Shown here one piece after another: positions 22,563-34,594 of a stretch of DNA of 64,000 nucleotides. Position numbers and translations under genes: made by a program. The notes below the pieces were generated by a model, which was not told the DNA's origin, did not search any database, and saw only the letters and a program-made list of their open reading frames with translations. The number at the start of each line of letters is the position of its first letter. Within the stretch, counting starts at the first letter, position 1. This DNA comes from Orobanche coerulescens (taxonomy: Eukaryota > Streptophyta > Magnoliopsida > Lamiales > Orobanchaceae), in the NCBI GenBank assembly GCA_033398695.1, contig CM065803.1, positions 50,273,501-50,337,500 on the forward strand, in the 5' to 3' direction.

Positions 22563-25500
22563 CTATCTACCTCTACCTATGCCTCTTCTGATAGGCTGCT
22601 TGGAAGGCCTAATAGGCTTTGCACTAATTGGTCTCTTGTTGACAGGTGCTAGGCCATACTTCCTTCTGATAACAAGAGAGGCAAACTCTTGTTCTTCTTC
22701 AGATGAGAATTTTTGCTCTTCACATAGCTTCCTTACCTCTCTCTGCAATGCTAGCTCATCCAATTCATCATTTAATAAAGTGGGAGGATCTTCAAATATG
22801 AAGAGGGGAATCATGGGGTAAGCATTCCATGCCTTTGCATGTTTTACTAAGATGGCCTAGAGAGTTGGCCATGTTGATTCCATGAAGTTGATAAATGTCT
22901 GTTGTGGGGAGTAGTCTTTATCCTGGAGTAACTCCCAGATATATTATTTATCAATGAACTGCTTCCTCGCATCTCCCCACATTGGACCATCTTCAGTAGG
23001 TAGGAATTCTTCAACATACCAAAGCTCTTTGCCTTCCCATTCAAATCTTGGCTCTTCCCCAAATTTGGTTCTCCTCTTCTTGACTGCAAGCTAATCTTCA
23101 GTTTGATTAGGAGCAGATATTTCCTCCTTCCTCTTTAGGCTTGATGGTCCAGGTTCAAGTAAAGGAATATCCTGCCTGTTCTTCGTTCTGAGCTCCTTTC
23201 TAGTTTCCTCAACCTGTACTCGACCAGTTCCTTCCCTTTCTCCCCCCTGCTTACTTCCTTCCCCTTTTTTGCCAGCATCAACTAGCATAGTTAACTGCTG
23301 CTCAACTCTGTGCATCCAGTCTGACATGCCAAGGGGCATCTTGAAGTTTGAGGGAGGGGGAGGTACACCTCTATGTATTAAGGTGTCCATCTTGTAGTTC
23401 AGGGTGTGAACAATCTGCAGGTCAGGCTTGACTTCTGTGGCAAGAAGCTCCCCAACAGTTTCTTTGACAATTTTGCGGATCAGGTCAGCCATCACAAGTG
23501 AGATGGATGATGCCTGAGGAGAGTGCTCACTTGAGCTTTCTATGCCTACAGGTAGGTGTGCAGTTGACCTACCTGTCTGCAGACTCCTGTCTGCAGGCGG
23601 CTGATCAGATGGGGTATTGTCTGGAGTCCCCGATCTGTCTTCTGGCTCATCCGAGCTGAGGTTTTGGGCAGTTGCCCCAGCCTCATCTTCTCTGTTTTGT
23701 TTTTCTTCTGCCTCTTCTTTTTCCTTCTCTTTTTCCTCCTCTTCTTCTTCATCTTTCTTTTCTTCATCCTTCTTTTCCTCATTATCATCATCATCATCAT
23801 CTTTTTCTTCCTTCTCAACTTCTTCTCCTTTATCATCTTCTTCTTCTTCTAATTCTTCTGTCTTTTGTTGTTCTTCTTCAGCAGATTGTTTTTCAACTTC
23901 ATATTTTTCAACTTCACTATTTTCTTTCTCTTTTTCATCTTCTTCCTCCTGTCTTACTTCCTCTCCTTTTTCTTCAACTATAATATTTTCTTCCTTTTCA
24001 ACTTCTCTCTTCTCTTCCTCTACTATCTCTTCTATTCTTATTTCTTTTTCTTCAACTTCTCCATCCTCATCCACAATCCCTTCCAAAACACCTTCCATAA
24101 CAAGATGGATGAACTCGTCCATGTTGGTTTTGAAATTATTCATGAACCAGTTCTCCTGGAGCATTAAAATTGCATCTGTCTCATGGTAGAAGCCCATGAG
24201 CACTTGCTCCGTAGCCTGGGGAAAGTCCCAGCTACTCATTTCAACAAACGATTGCAGTTGAGTAAATGGAAAGGATTTTAAAGTCTTTCATTCCTCGAAA
24301 ACATTTATATATGAAATTTTAAGAGCATGATGTTTTACCATTTGAAGCTGCTCTACAGATAGGTTCAGGGAATTGTTCTCTAGCAGGTTGAATGAGTAAT
24401 ATGCTTCAAGGATGTCGATAATTAAACCTGCTTCTTCTTCAGACATGTCTGGCAGGGTGATCTGAGGGATCTCTTCAGCAATAAGGTTTGATTGGTCAGA
24501 AATAAGAATGGGTGAAGGGATGGTCTGCATCTGATCTGCAGGGGCAGGTTCAGGTGCAGATTGGTGATCTGATTGCTCTTCCTCTTCAAAGATTAGACGC
24601 CTGGGCCTCTTGGTGGAGGGTTCTGGTGAGGATTGGATCAAAACAGGCTCTTCTGGGGCTGGTCCCCTTCTCTTGAAACAAAGGGCTATTGGAGTGTTGT
24701 CTGAGTCCGAATCAGACTGTTCTGCAGGTAAGTCACTGGCTGCAGCTTGGTCTTCATCAAACTCGTCTGAACTAGAGGGGTATCTGTATGGTGTAGGCTT
24801 TATGGGAATTTCCTCCAGAATTTTTGCTGCCTTCCTTACACTTCCCAATCTTCTTAGAGTCTCTTGGTCTAGGTGACCATGCCTCTTGTTGACGTGGAAG
24901 GGATCTGCATTTCCCTTCGCCATGCCCAAATGCTCCAGAATCCAACTAATCTGTGTCCCAAAGGCCAGTTTGGTTTTGAACCTCTTCTCATCATCTTGCT
25001 ATTAGACTTTATTTACTCCACGCACCAATTGTCTGAAGATGTAGTCAGCCTAGTCAATCGGCTCATCTTGAATTAGAGCCCCCATAACTATAAACTTGGC
25101 TGACGACAACTGGTCGTAGCTGCCAGCCATACCCATCACAATTTTGTTGGTAATATCCAACGCATATTGATATTATTTTCTCAGCTCGCTTCTCTTCGCA
25201 GTCAGCTTCAATATTGCCGACTGGTCAATAGCCTTGATCTTCACCCAGAGGTCAGCTGCGTTCTGCTTCAAGGCTTCTATGGCTACGCCTTGAGATTTCA
25301 TCATAAAGGCCTTTACGACAGTCTGTGGAGTGATTTCTACTTCCTCTCCAAAGAATGAACTCCGGATGCCTGATTCCAGAACTCTAGCTTCCCTGTAAAA
25401 CGCGATAACAGCGTCCTTGTAGAGAAATTTGGGGCTGATGCTCAGGAATGGGTAGATCTCATTCGTCTTCATGGATTTGGTGATGTTGTACACATCATTA

Positions 25501-25601
25501 TCCAGATTTTTTTCGAGCAGCCCCTCAAAATCGGCCACCAGACTGAAAATAATCTGGTCCTTCACAGCCTTTAGATTCACTCCTTCAAAATACGATTCCA
25601 T
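22563..25601 (-). pseudogene. Sirevirus env-like reading frame, about 1013 codons with stops
   Basis: A single minus-strand frame from ATG at 25601 to a stop at 22563 runs through all segments, interrupted only by in-frame stops: TAA at 25173, a TAG near 25050, TAATAG near 25005, TGA at 24288, TAG at 23091 and two more near 22935 and 22860. In order it shows an N-terminal globular part beginning MESYFEGVNLKAVKDQ and an acidic Ser/Asp/Pro-rich region (about 24800-24480). A very long Glu/Lys run predicted as coiled coil or disorder follows (about 24050-23690). A Pro-containing C terminus ends in a basic tail, KPIRPSKQPIRRGIGRGR. The position after pol fits the env-like gene of Sireviruses. I see no signal peptide or clear membrane segment, so an envelope role is not supported by this sequence. 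Confidence 0.8.
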
Positions 25602-26079
25602 TTCTGCGCAAGAAAAATTTTTCTGAGTGTATTGGAAGTTCGAAAGGATTTCTGCTTTGAAAAATAGGGTTTGAAAGCTTGAAGAAGGTAAAGTTGAAAT
25701 GATTTTACCGTCTTTAAATAGAAAATGAAATGATGTTTGGAATTTAATATTCATTTATTTAAGCGGTGGTCCACCTTTTGAGATTTTAAAATTTAAATTA
25801 AATTAAGTAGTGGTCCTGCTTTTGAGTATTTAAACAATGACGGTTGGATTTAATTGGTCATTGTGGAGGTCATGTGAACGTGTAGTTGCCACATGTTGAT
25901 AAATAATAATTTAATATTTAAGAGTCGGTCAGGGGTAGAGAACTTAGCTGGTTGACCGTTTGACTTGTTTGACTGCTCTGCATCAGGTAACTCTCCTTGT
26001 CTGCTTCAGGTAGGATCTGATGCCTGTGGTCAGTTTAGTCTGTTCTTTGTCTGATCTGCTTCAGCTCGCCTGATCTAGT

Positions 26080-26945
26080 CTTCAGGTAGCTTTCTCATCT
26101 GAACTAGATTCCCAATCTAGTAATCCAAGTTCTCTGCTCAACTCCAAAAACCTTTCTTCTGGTAAAGGTTTGGTGAATATGTCAGCAATCTGGTATTTTG
26201 TGCTGACTCTTTCTACTCTGACTCTTATTAAGCACATGATCTCTTATGAAATGATGTTTAACATCAATGTGCTTCGTCCTGGAGTGCAATACTGGGTTGT
26301 TGGTTATTGCAATTGCACTATTGTTGTCACACCAAATTGGGACTTCATTTGCAATGATGTTGTAGTCCCTTAGCTGTTGCCTGATCCATAAAATCTAGGC
26401 ACAACAGCTACCTACAGTTAGGTATTTTGAGTCTATTGTTGATATAGAGTTAGATACCTGTTTTTTGCTAAACCAGGATATCAGTCTGGTTCATAGGAAT
26501 TGGCACGTTCCACTAGTGGTCTTCCTATTAATTTTGCATCCTGCGAAGTCTGCATCTGAGTAACCTAATAGCTCAAAATTATCATCCTTAGGATACCATA
26601 GTCCAACATTGACTGTTGACTTAAGATATCTGATTATCCTCTTAGCTGCATCATGGTGAGACTGCTTTGGCTTAGATTAAAATCTATCACATACTCCCAC
26701 GGCATAAGATATGTCTGGTCTGCTTGCAGTCAGATAAGGGAGTGATCCAATAAGGCCTCTGTAGTGGGTTAGATCCACTGATATGCCTCCTTCATTTGTA
26801 TCTAGATGAGTGCTTGTGCTCATAGGGATTCTTATTGGTTTGGCTCATTCCATTCCAAATCTCTTGACTAAATCTCTGGTATATTTGGCCTGGTTGATGA
26901 AAATTACATTTTCCATCTGTTTTACTTGCAATCCTAGGAAGAAAT
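26080..26945 (-). pseudogene. Sirevirus RT end and RNase H
   Basis: Copia-type C-terminal pol is readable with stops. Landmarks are RGLIGSLPYLTASRPDISYAV (read in parts near 26760-26690), YSDADFAGC (about 26560), TSGTCQFL, CDNNSAIAITNNPVLHSRTK (about 26330-26270) and KHIDVKHHFIREHV. RNase H would degrade the RNA template. At least four in-frame stops are present. Confidence 0.82.
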
Positions 26946-27479
26946 TTAGTTTGACATCATACTCATCTCAAATTCTCCTTGCATGAGATTTGAGAACTTC
27001 TCACACAGCTCTGGATTGGTTGAGCCAAATATGATATCATCCACATATCTTTGAACTAATAATATGTAGTCTTCATGCTCCACTCTAAACAAGGTCTTGT
27101 CCACTTTTCCTTTGCTGAAACCGTTCTTCTCAAGAAAGACGGATAATGTTTCATACCATGCTCTTGGTGCCTGCTTAAGTCCATATAGAGCTTTTAGAAG
27201 CTTGTAGACTTTGTCTTCTTTGACAAATCTAGGGTGTTGCTCCACATAGACTGCTTCTTCTAAAATTCCATTAAGAAATGCACTCTTCACATCCATTTGG
27301 TAGACTTTAAAATCCTTGAATGCAGCATATGCAAGGAATAGTCTGATGGCTTCTAATCTTGCAACAGGTGCATAAGTTTCATCAAAATCTATTTCTTCAC
27401 ATTGTGCATAGCCTTTAGCAATAAGTCTAGATTTGTTCCTAACAACAGCTCCATCTTCATCGCATTTGTTCTTGTACAC
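26946..27479 (-). pseudogene. Sirevirus reverse transcriptase
   Basis: Motifs in order: [59 protein letters not shown] and the catalytic YVDDIIFGS (about 27050-27025), which is intact. This segment is in frame with the upstream integrase tail but separated from it by a TAG at 27480-27482 that replaces a conserved tryptophan codon. A further frame problem follows at 26946. Confidence 0.9.
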
Positions 27480-28289
27480 CTATTTGGTGCCAATAACCTT
27501 CTTGTGATATGGTTTGTCTGTTACTTCCCAAACATTGTTCATTTCCATCTGATTGAGCTCTTCTTGCATTGCATTGATCCATGAGTAGTCTTCCAATGCT
27601 TGTTCTATAGTCTTGGGTTCCATTTGAGACATAAAGCATGAAAACATTGCCATTCCTGCTGGTAGAGTGGACTGTCTGGTCTTGACTCCATCAGTTATCT
27701 TCCCAATGATTTGTTGGATGGGATGATATTTAAGCCACTTAGGGATGTCTTCTTCTTCAGGCTCTGTTCCCCCTGTAGGGTTACTTTGGTGAACTTCTTC
27801 TCTTTCTGCATCAGCTTGGTTCTGGCTTCCTTGGTCTGCAACTGGATCAGCTACCGCCTTGTCATCTACAGGTGGGGATCTGGTCTGGTCTGCAGATGGG
27901 TCTTTATCAGCTACAGATGGGTCTTCATCAGCTACATCTGGATCAGGTAGGTTTTGAGGTCCTATCTGATCTGTAGATGAGTCCATCATTCCAGTATCAT
28001 GAACAATGACTTCTTCCAGGGTGGAGTTTTTGAGCTTATCCTCAATCAGTTCCACCTGTTTCCTGTACTCAACAGTAGATTCATCAAATACCACATGAGA
28101 TGTTTCCTCCACAACTAAGGTTCTTTTGTTAAAAACTCTATATGCCTCGCTTCTTTGTGAATATCCCATAAAGTGACCATCATCAGTTTTAGCATCAAAG
28201 GCATTTAGTTGGGTTTTACCATTATTGTGGATGAAACACTTACAACCAAAATATGAAAATAAGCAATTGTGGGTGTTCTGCCATTCCAA
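27480..28289 (-). pseudogene. Sirevirus integrase C-terminal region and linker to RT
   Basis: Begins with FGCKCFIHNNGK and GHFMGYSQRSEAYRVFNKRT, the conserved post-core integrase region of copia elements. A low-complexity Asp/Pro/Gln-rich linker follows (about 28000-27740). The RT-entry motif WINAMQEELNQMEMNNVWE comes next. Intact over 269 codons apart from the terminal TAG. Confidence 0.85.
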
Positions 28290-28323
28290 ACCTCATAGGG
28301 AGTTTTGCCATGTCTCCCTACTA

Positions 28324-29142
28324 TCATACTCCTGTTTTGAGTGTGGCATCTTTGTGTTGATGACTTGACCCGAACCTCTTGGCGAGTGCCTCGCAATCAT
28401 AGACACTGTTTGCTTCCTTCAAGGTTCTGTTTCTTCTTTCGGCAACACCATTCTGCTGTGGAGTCTTGGCTGCAGAGAGCTCATGCTGGATCCCATTCTG
28501 ATCACTGTACTCAATGATGGCTCTGTTGAGAAATTCTCCTCTTCTATCTGATCTGATCTTGATGATTGAGAGAGATTTCTCATTCTGGATCCTTCTCAGC
28601 AGCTCAGGCAGTTTTGTCAAGGTTTCACTCTTCTTATATAGAAAGAAAATCCATATGTATCTTGAGTAGTCATCTACTACTACTACTACTACTAGAGCAT
28701 GCTTTCTGCCACTTAGGGTCATTGGCTTGATAGGACCAAATAGATCCATGTGAAATAGATCTAAGATCCTTGTTGTAAGAGTGGTAGGTTGAACTGGCTT
28801 GAATGATGCTCTGGTCTGCTTCCCTTTCTGACATGCATCACAGAGAGCTTCTTTTCTGAAAACTTCTCCTGGAAGTCCTATGACCAGCTTCTAAGAACTA
28901 ATCTTGTTGATGGCTTTGAAGTTTAGGTGACATAGTCTCTTGTGCCACATCCATCCATTTTCTGCTATTATCTTAGATAGAAAGCAGGTGTTGGGAGTTC
29001 CTGTTATCCAATCTATCATATAGACATCTCTCCTTCTGAATTCTTGTAGCTTCACTTCTCCAGATAGAATATCTATCACCATACATTTCCAAATGGTGAA
29101 GACTACTAGATTCTTCTCATCACAGAATTGGCTTATGCTCAA
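28324..29142 (-). pseudogene. Sirevirus integrase (zinc module and DDE core)
   Basis: The HHCC module is HKRLCHLNF (about 28940) and CDACQKGKQ (about 28850-28820). The core shows MDLFGPIKP with the first Asp, RSDRRGEFLN with the second, and TPQQNGVAERRNRT with the Glu. A stop falls after INKISS near 28891, and the frame is lost at 28324 where relatives continue into the post-core region. A run of seven valines (HALVVVVVVVDDYSR) comes from a tandem TAG/TAC triplet expansion near 28677-28693. Confidence 0.87.
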
Positions 29143-29660
29143 AAGGTTGTATTTGAGCCCTTTGACATAATGAACTTTTGATATAGTGATGTTTTATCTG
29201 TGCAGCTCTCCAAAGCCTTTAGTATGACCTCTAGAGCTGTCTCCAAAGGTTACGTCTGGACCTCTTTCTTTGATATAATTTGACAGCACATTCTTGTTCG
29301 CGGTCACGTGCCTTGAGCATCCAGAATCTACAAACCATTCTTCACATCCAATATTTGAATTTGTGGAGATGTGGTAGTAGTCCTTCCACCTTTTCTACAA
29401 TCAAACAAGCAGAGATTTAGGTACCCAAATCTGTGTGGGTCCTCGAGGTTTAGTTGGTTTCCTGGAGAACTGATTTCTCCTGGGATTGTGAAAGTTGTTG
29501 TTACTGCCCCTAAATGGTGTGTGTTGTCTGGGCCTGTATCCCCTGTTAGGATTGTGTACTGGATATGCCTCATAAAATTGATGTGGTCCATTTCTAAATC
29601 TTGGCTGAGACCATTTATAAAATCTTTATGGTCTCCACATCTGTTCATTTTGAAATCATA
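29143..29660 (-). pseudogene. Sirevirus protease region
   Basis: The copia aspartic protease signature WFVDSGCSRHVTAN lies at about 29334-29293 with the Asp-Ser-Gly triad intact. It is followed by GPDVTFGD, a frame with one stop near 29195, and HYVKGLKYNLLSISQFCD, leading into integrase. Gag-protease linker sequence lies upstream. Confidence 0.85.
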
Positions 29661-31479
29661 GATAACCTTGAGGTTTCCATTTGCCCTTCACATTTTGAAA
29701 TATGTGTTTGGGGAATCTTTGATAATAATGGGCATGTTGTTTAAGCTGCTGCTTCTGCCTTGGCCATTGCCTAGTCTCGTGTCTAGGTGGCTGCCTTGTA
29801 TACCTTGGCTGCAGCCTAGACTTGTGACTTGGCTGCTGCCTATTTTGAAACACCAGTTTGTAATTGGGCTCAGCAGTTGGGACAAGTGTTTCTCCCTTGA
29901 TTAAAGTGATTTTAGAACTAGAGAGAGTGTTCGGGTCATATCCAAGGCCTGATCTGTAATATATTGGCCTTTTGTTCATACACAATTCGTCCAAAGTTAG
30001 AGACGCCTTCAGGGAGGTTATTTCTTTCGCTTGAGTTTTACTTAGCCGAGTCAGTTTAGTAAACTCAGCTTTGACATGAGCAAGTGCAGCTGATTTTTCA
30101 CTATTCAAAACAGTTAATCATATTATCTCAACTGTAGTGATATTAGCCTGGTTTTTAAAGTTGTCTGCAGCCTGTTTTTCAAGAATAGATTTGGTTTTAT
30201 TTAACTCTAGGCTGAGTTTTTCAAAATCATTTTTCAGCTGCCTATTCTCATCTTGCAGCAGAGTTTTCTCAGCTGATACAGATAGGTGTGCAGATTTTAA
30301 TTTCTCAAAATCTTTGAGAAGCTGATTTGCAGATTCGTGCAAGTCCATATCTTGTGACATGTCTGAACTATTGATTGAATTAGAGGGTTTTGATGTTACC
30401 TCTTCATCAGCTAGGTTGGTCATCAGACAATCATATTCCTCATCGTCATCAGAGAAGAATCCACTGCTTGATTCCACTTCCTCTTGGTATTCTCCAATGA
30501 GGGCTTTCCTTCGGTCTTCTTTTCTGCTCACCTCCTTCTTGCTCTCGTCCTTCTGAAGATCAGGACAGTCGATTTGAATGTATCCTGTCTTATGACAGTT
30601 GTAGCATTCCACATTCCAGCTTCTGGCTTTTTGATTTCTCCTTGGATTCTCCTTATAATTCTTCTTATATTAGGAGTAATTCTTTTGGAAGTTGCTGAAT
30701 CTTTGCATTATAAATGCCATCTCTTCCTCAAAATCGAGTGGATTTAGAGGTTTGACATCAGATAAGCTCTTGGCGGGGGACTCGGCTGCAAATGCTATTC
30801 CCTTCTCTGCAGGCTCGTTTGATGATGAACTTGGGAGTTCGAATTCATAAGCCTTTAGGTCAGAGAATAATTCTTGAATATTTATTTTATTGAGGTCTTT
30901 GGATTCCCTCATGGCCAACGCCTTCATGCTCCATTCGGGGCTAAGTGATCTTAACACCTTCAAGGCCATCTCCCTGTTGCCATAAGTTTTTTCAAGGGAG
31001 TTTATTTCGTTGATGATTTCTGTGAACCTTGTGTCCACCTGGTCTATGGATTCTCCAGTCTTCATCTTGAAATTGTCAAACTTCTGGGTAGCGATTGACA
31101 ACTTGTTTTCTTTTATCAGCTCTGTACCTTCATACATCACAGCAAGAATGTCCCAAATCTCCTTAGCATTCTGGCAGTTCTTGATCTCGACCATGGTTGA
31201 TTTGTCAAGAGTTTGATATAGCACATCTCTGGCCCGATTGTCAAGGTTGGCCAGCTTTCTTTCTTCTGAGCTCATCTCTGTTCTTTTCTTGGGAATCTTT
31301 GCTCGTTTCCCTGCTGCTATCTCCTCGGGAGTGTTGTCCTTCTAGAATATGAAAGGGCCATCTTCGGTAATGCACCACATGTCATCATGGATAGAAGATA
31401 AGTGTGCCTGCATCCTTATCTTCCAAAGATCGTACTCATCAACTGAAAACATGGGTACTCTAGAGTGCATGTGTTCCAT
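29656..31479 (-). pseudogene. Sirevirus gag with CCHC zinc knuckle
   Basis: The ATG at 31479 (minus) starts MEHMHSRVPMFSVDEYDLWK, a UBN2/DUF4219-like gag opening. The frame is continuous to about 29656, broken by a TAG at 31342-31344, a TAA at 30670-30672 and a TGA at about 30119. The capsid core includes KEIWDILAVMYEGTELIKENK, then FTEIINEINSLEKTYGN and LRSLSPEW. One zinc knuckle, CYNCHKTGYIQIDC, has the usual third ligand position occupied by Tyr rather than His (CX2CX4HX4C expected). An acidic stretch (about 30480-30420) and a leucine-rich coiled-coil-like segment (about 30330-30120) follow, as in long Sirevirus gags. Confidence 0.85.
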
Positions 31480-31545
31480 TCTAAATGAGAGATATAAATA
31501 TATGCAAGATATATGGATCTGGTTCTAGAATAAGTGAACCAACCT

Positions 31546-31556
31546 CTCTGATACCA
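31546..31556 (-). other. Sirevirus primer binding site
   Basis: Minus-strand TGGTATCAGAG, two bases from the 5' LTR end (GACCTACA); complementary to initiator-methionine tRNA. Confidence 0.88.
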
Positions 31557-31558
31557 CT

Positions 31559-33117
31559 TGTAGGTCACAAGTCATCAAGAATAAGTCTAGAGGGGGGTGA
31601 ATAGACTTATTGAAACTCTTTTTCCAAGAAGGAATTAAGAAGTTTCTCAGCTGATGGTACATATGACTTAGAGTTGTCTGTTGATAATATAAGTGCGGAA
31701 GTCAGCTGATGACGAATACACAAATATGAACAATGAAACACTAAGTATAAATGTAGCAGTTAAGTATGATGCGCTAAACAGTAAAGTACGCAGGCAATTT
31801 ATAGTGGTCTCAGAGGTGGGGTAATCCTCTACTAATCCACTTTCTCCAAACTAGTTGGAGATGAATCCACTATAATTTTCAACAAGTGATAAATATTACA
31901 GTGATTCTACAACTTAGCTACAAAAACTTTCAACCAATGGACATCCTGTCATTGCAACTTCTTTCTGACTGCCTAGCACCACTTGATCTCCAAATCCTTG
32001 GATGCCTATCAGTCACGTAACTTCAACCAGTGAAGTACCTCATACTCAGGTTTTAAGACAAGAGTGTTTTGTCTTCTCCAACTAAGATCTTTCTTCGTAT
32101 ATGAACTGAGAATACTGATTTTCACGATGCTATAGATTTCTGGATCGCTTGATTGCTTGAATTGCTTGAGAGTATAGTTCGCATCGTATTGCTCATCTTC
32201 AAATCTTCATATATTTATAGATGTAGATCTTTGAGCTTCCTTCATAGCCACTGCAAATCTGTAACAAATTCATCCGTTGGAGAAATAGACTTCTTTATTT
32301 TTCTTTCTGAACGTTGCAAGGCTAGATTCCCTTATTTTAATCAATTTCCAACTGTTGTGAAGACTTCCACGTTGAGGCGCCGAATCTTTTGATTTTAATA
32401 TGATAAGTCTTCAGAGGTGGGTCTGGATGATTTATTTAATTCATATCCTTCCGGGAATCTCTCCAATCTGTCCCTTATCACCCGCATGTGACTTTCCGTA
32501 ATTATTGACTTTTCAACGCATGCTGATGTGGACAGGTTTACTTGGCTGATTACTTATCTGATCTCTTTAAGTCAATCCGTCTGATATGCAGTCAAACTTT
32601 TCTGTCATCAGACTTCTCTGATGACAACTTCTCTGATGTCCTGCCGAGACTTCTCTGATCTGACGACTTGTCTGAAGTCTTCTAACCTGATGAACTTGAC
32701 TGATCTAATGGTCAAACTTCAGATGATTTGGACTCCGTCTGATCACTTGACTGCAGTCTGGTCAAACTTCTCTGATAAAATTTGTTGACTAGAACACCTC
32801 TGATTTTCACTTGACTGTGTTTCGGCTTTCAGCAGTGTTTGGTCAAGACCTATCTCATGATACTTGTCTGACCGAAACTTCTCTGATGTACTTATCTGCA
32901 CTTTGTACTTAGCCGATTTTAAGCCTAACTTAAATGGCCTATAGAAGATACTCATTTTGGTTCTTCTTTACATTTTGCCAAGTATTTTACTTAACTCAGT
33001 TTGGCCTATGGAAGATACTCATTTGGTTCTTCCTTACATTTTGCCAAGTAATAAACATACATTTGAATAAACAAGTACAATGATGACATCATCAAAATCT
33101 AACAAGTATTCCTAACA
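31559..33117 (-). repeat. Sirevirus 5' LTR
   Basis: Terminal TGTAGGTCAC and TATTCCTAACA as in the 3' copy. By eye about 45 differences from the 3' LTR fall in the half near the PBS (31559-32390) and only about a dozen in the other half (32400-33117). Confidence 0.92.
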
Positions 33118-33122
33118 GATAA

Positions 33123-34577
33123 TATTGTTGATTGGATTATGATGACATGTGATAATAATATCATAGTAGGATGATTATTTGATGTTATTTTGATAAACCC
33201 TAAATGATGAACCATCATGGATATTAAAAGAACATTTCCAATATGTTAACATGATTATAAAAATGATTTGGGGGTATTGAATTTCTTAAATTAGGACTTT
33301 AATATTCATAGTAGTAGTTTGAACCATTCGTGATGAATTCTAGAGGTCGAATTCCATAAATTCGATATAAAAAATATAGGATTTTTGTTATTGAATGAAT
33401 TGGATTTCATTCAAGGTTGTTTGCTCGAGTGAGTGTTAATTGTCGAAGGGCGCCGATCGTTCGTCTGAGGGAGGACTATAATTTGTCTCCGGAAACTGAG
33501 GCAAGTTATCTTGCTTGATTATAACGATAAAAAATTCTTGTGAATGTTATGCATTTTGTGTATGCGTAAGGCTTTATGAATATATGATTCATATTGAGGT
33601 ATTGTTATCGATCGTATCGAATGTTTTGTTGTGGGATTATATTCCTAAGTTTCACTACCTTTGATATAGTTGGTCTCATTGATCGTTATTGTCACTTTGG
33701 TGAGTTCTCTGATCCTTGTTGAGTGGGTGATTAAATGAATTTCGTTGTCATGTTGCATCGTGACACATCTGGAGTGATATCTGCATGCTGATTGGTCATA
33801 TGCAGGATTTTTAGTTGGGCATATATGGTCAAGTGTTGATGTTCCCACATCGGACTGTGCACACGAGACGCTTACTTCGTGATACTAATTAGGTACATTA
33901 TCCCACGTACATCCTGGATTCTGTATACGGGGTGGACATGTGAACGGACACATTTCCGGATCGGGCGTACTGTGATGTCCATCTTGAGCCATGCCAATTG
34001 GTCATTCATACACCATGTATGATTGGGTATGTTTGACAGTTTTGCGACTCGTTGTTCATACGCCCGAGGGGTATGTTCAACAGTCGAGTTTGTTCCTTTT
34101 GAAATCTAGTATATGTGATCTGTATAATATCTTGAGAATTTATTATCATGTATATCTGACCCTGTGTTGGGCGAAATACATGTTGTTGTATTTTAGGTCG
34201 AGGTAAGGTCAAGGCATAAGAAGAGCATTGTGACGGTGAACGGTTTGGAGGATACTAGTTTGGGGCCCCGAGTCTTCTTTTTCTGGTTATGAATAAACCG
34301 TGTATTTATATTTGCGCTTGGTAACATTTCATTTCATTTGTATTATTAATTGAAGTATACTCCATCTTCATATGGTTTATATTTGTAATTGAATCCTGTG
34401 TGTCGTAGCATTTATGAGTCATATGGTGTATAAAATCCTCGTCGGGGTAGTGGTTAATACTTTGTGTTTCGGTACCACAATTATATTATGGTTGATTTGT
34501 GTACTTGTGTCACCTGGTGGGTCCAAGTGTGGGGTCCATGATACTGTAATAGCCGCCATTTAGGGGTGTTACGTACA
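33123..34577 (+). repeat. Element C 5' LTR, R-U5 part
   Basis: Resumes after the Sirevirus and ends in GGTGTTACGTACA. Compared with GTGTTACA in A and D, an extra GTAC lies within the terminal bases. It contains the U5 landmarks CTGGTGGGTCC and TACTGTAATAGCCGCC. Confidence 0.87.
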
Positions 34578-34582
34578 GAAGA

Positions 34583-34594
34583 TGGTATTAGAGA
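34583..34594 (+). other. Element C primer binding site
   Basis: TGGTATTAGAGA, a decayed version of TGGTATCAGAGC, 5 bases after the LTR end. Confidence 0.8.

Larger units (their letters stand above)
20738..33117 (-). mobile_element. Ty1/copia Sirevirus (SIRE/Maximus-like), 12.4 kb
   Basis: LTRs of 1570 bp (20738-22307) and 1559 bp (31559-33117), flanked by GATAA at 20733-20737 and 33118-33122. Minus-strand order is LTR, PBS, gag with zinc knuckle, protease, integrase, RT, RNase H, a long env-like frame, PPT and LTR. The copia gene order with a large extra frame after pol and LTRs over 1.5 kb is diagnostic of Sirevirus. It is inserted in the 5' LTR of element C. All frames carry stops. Confidence 0.93.

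Noticed and set aside
23617..24189. Serine- and phenylalanine-rich frames on the plus strand
   Set aside because: Antisense shadow of the Glu/Lys-rich env-like frame on the minus strand.
22563..25601. A true viral envelope glycoprotein
   Set aside because: No signal peptide, cysteine pattern or membrane anchor is visible; only position supports the name.
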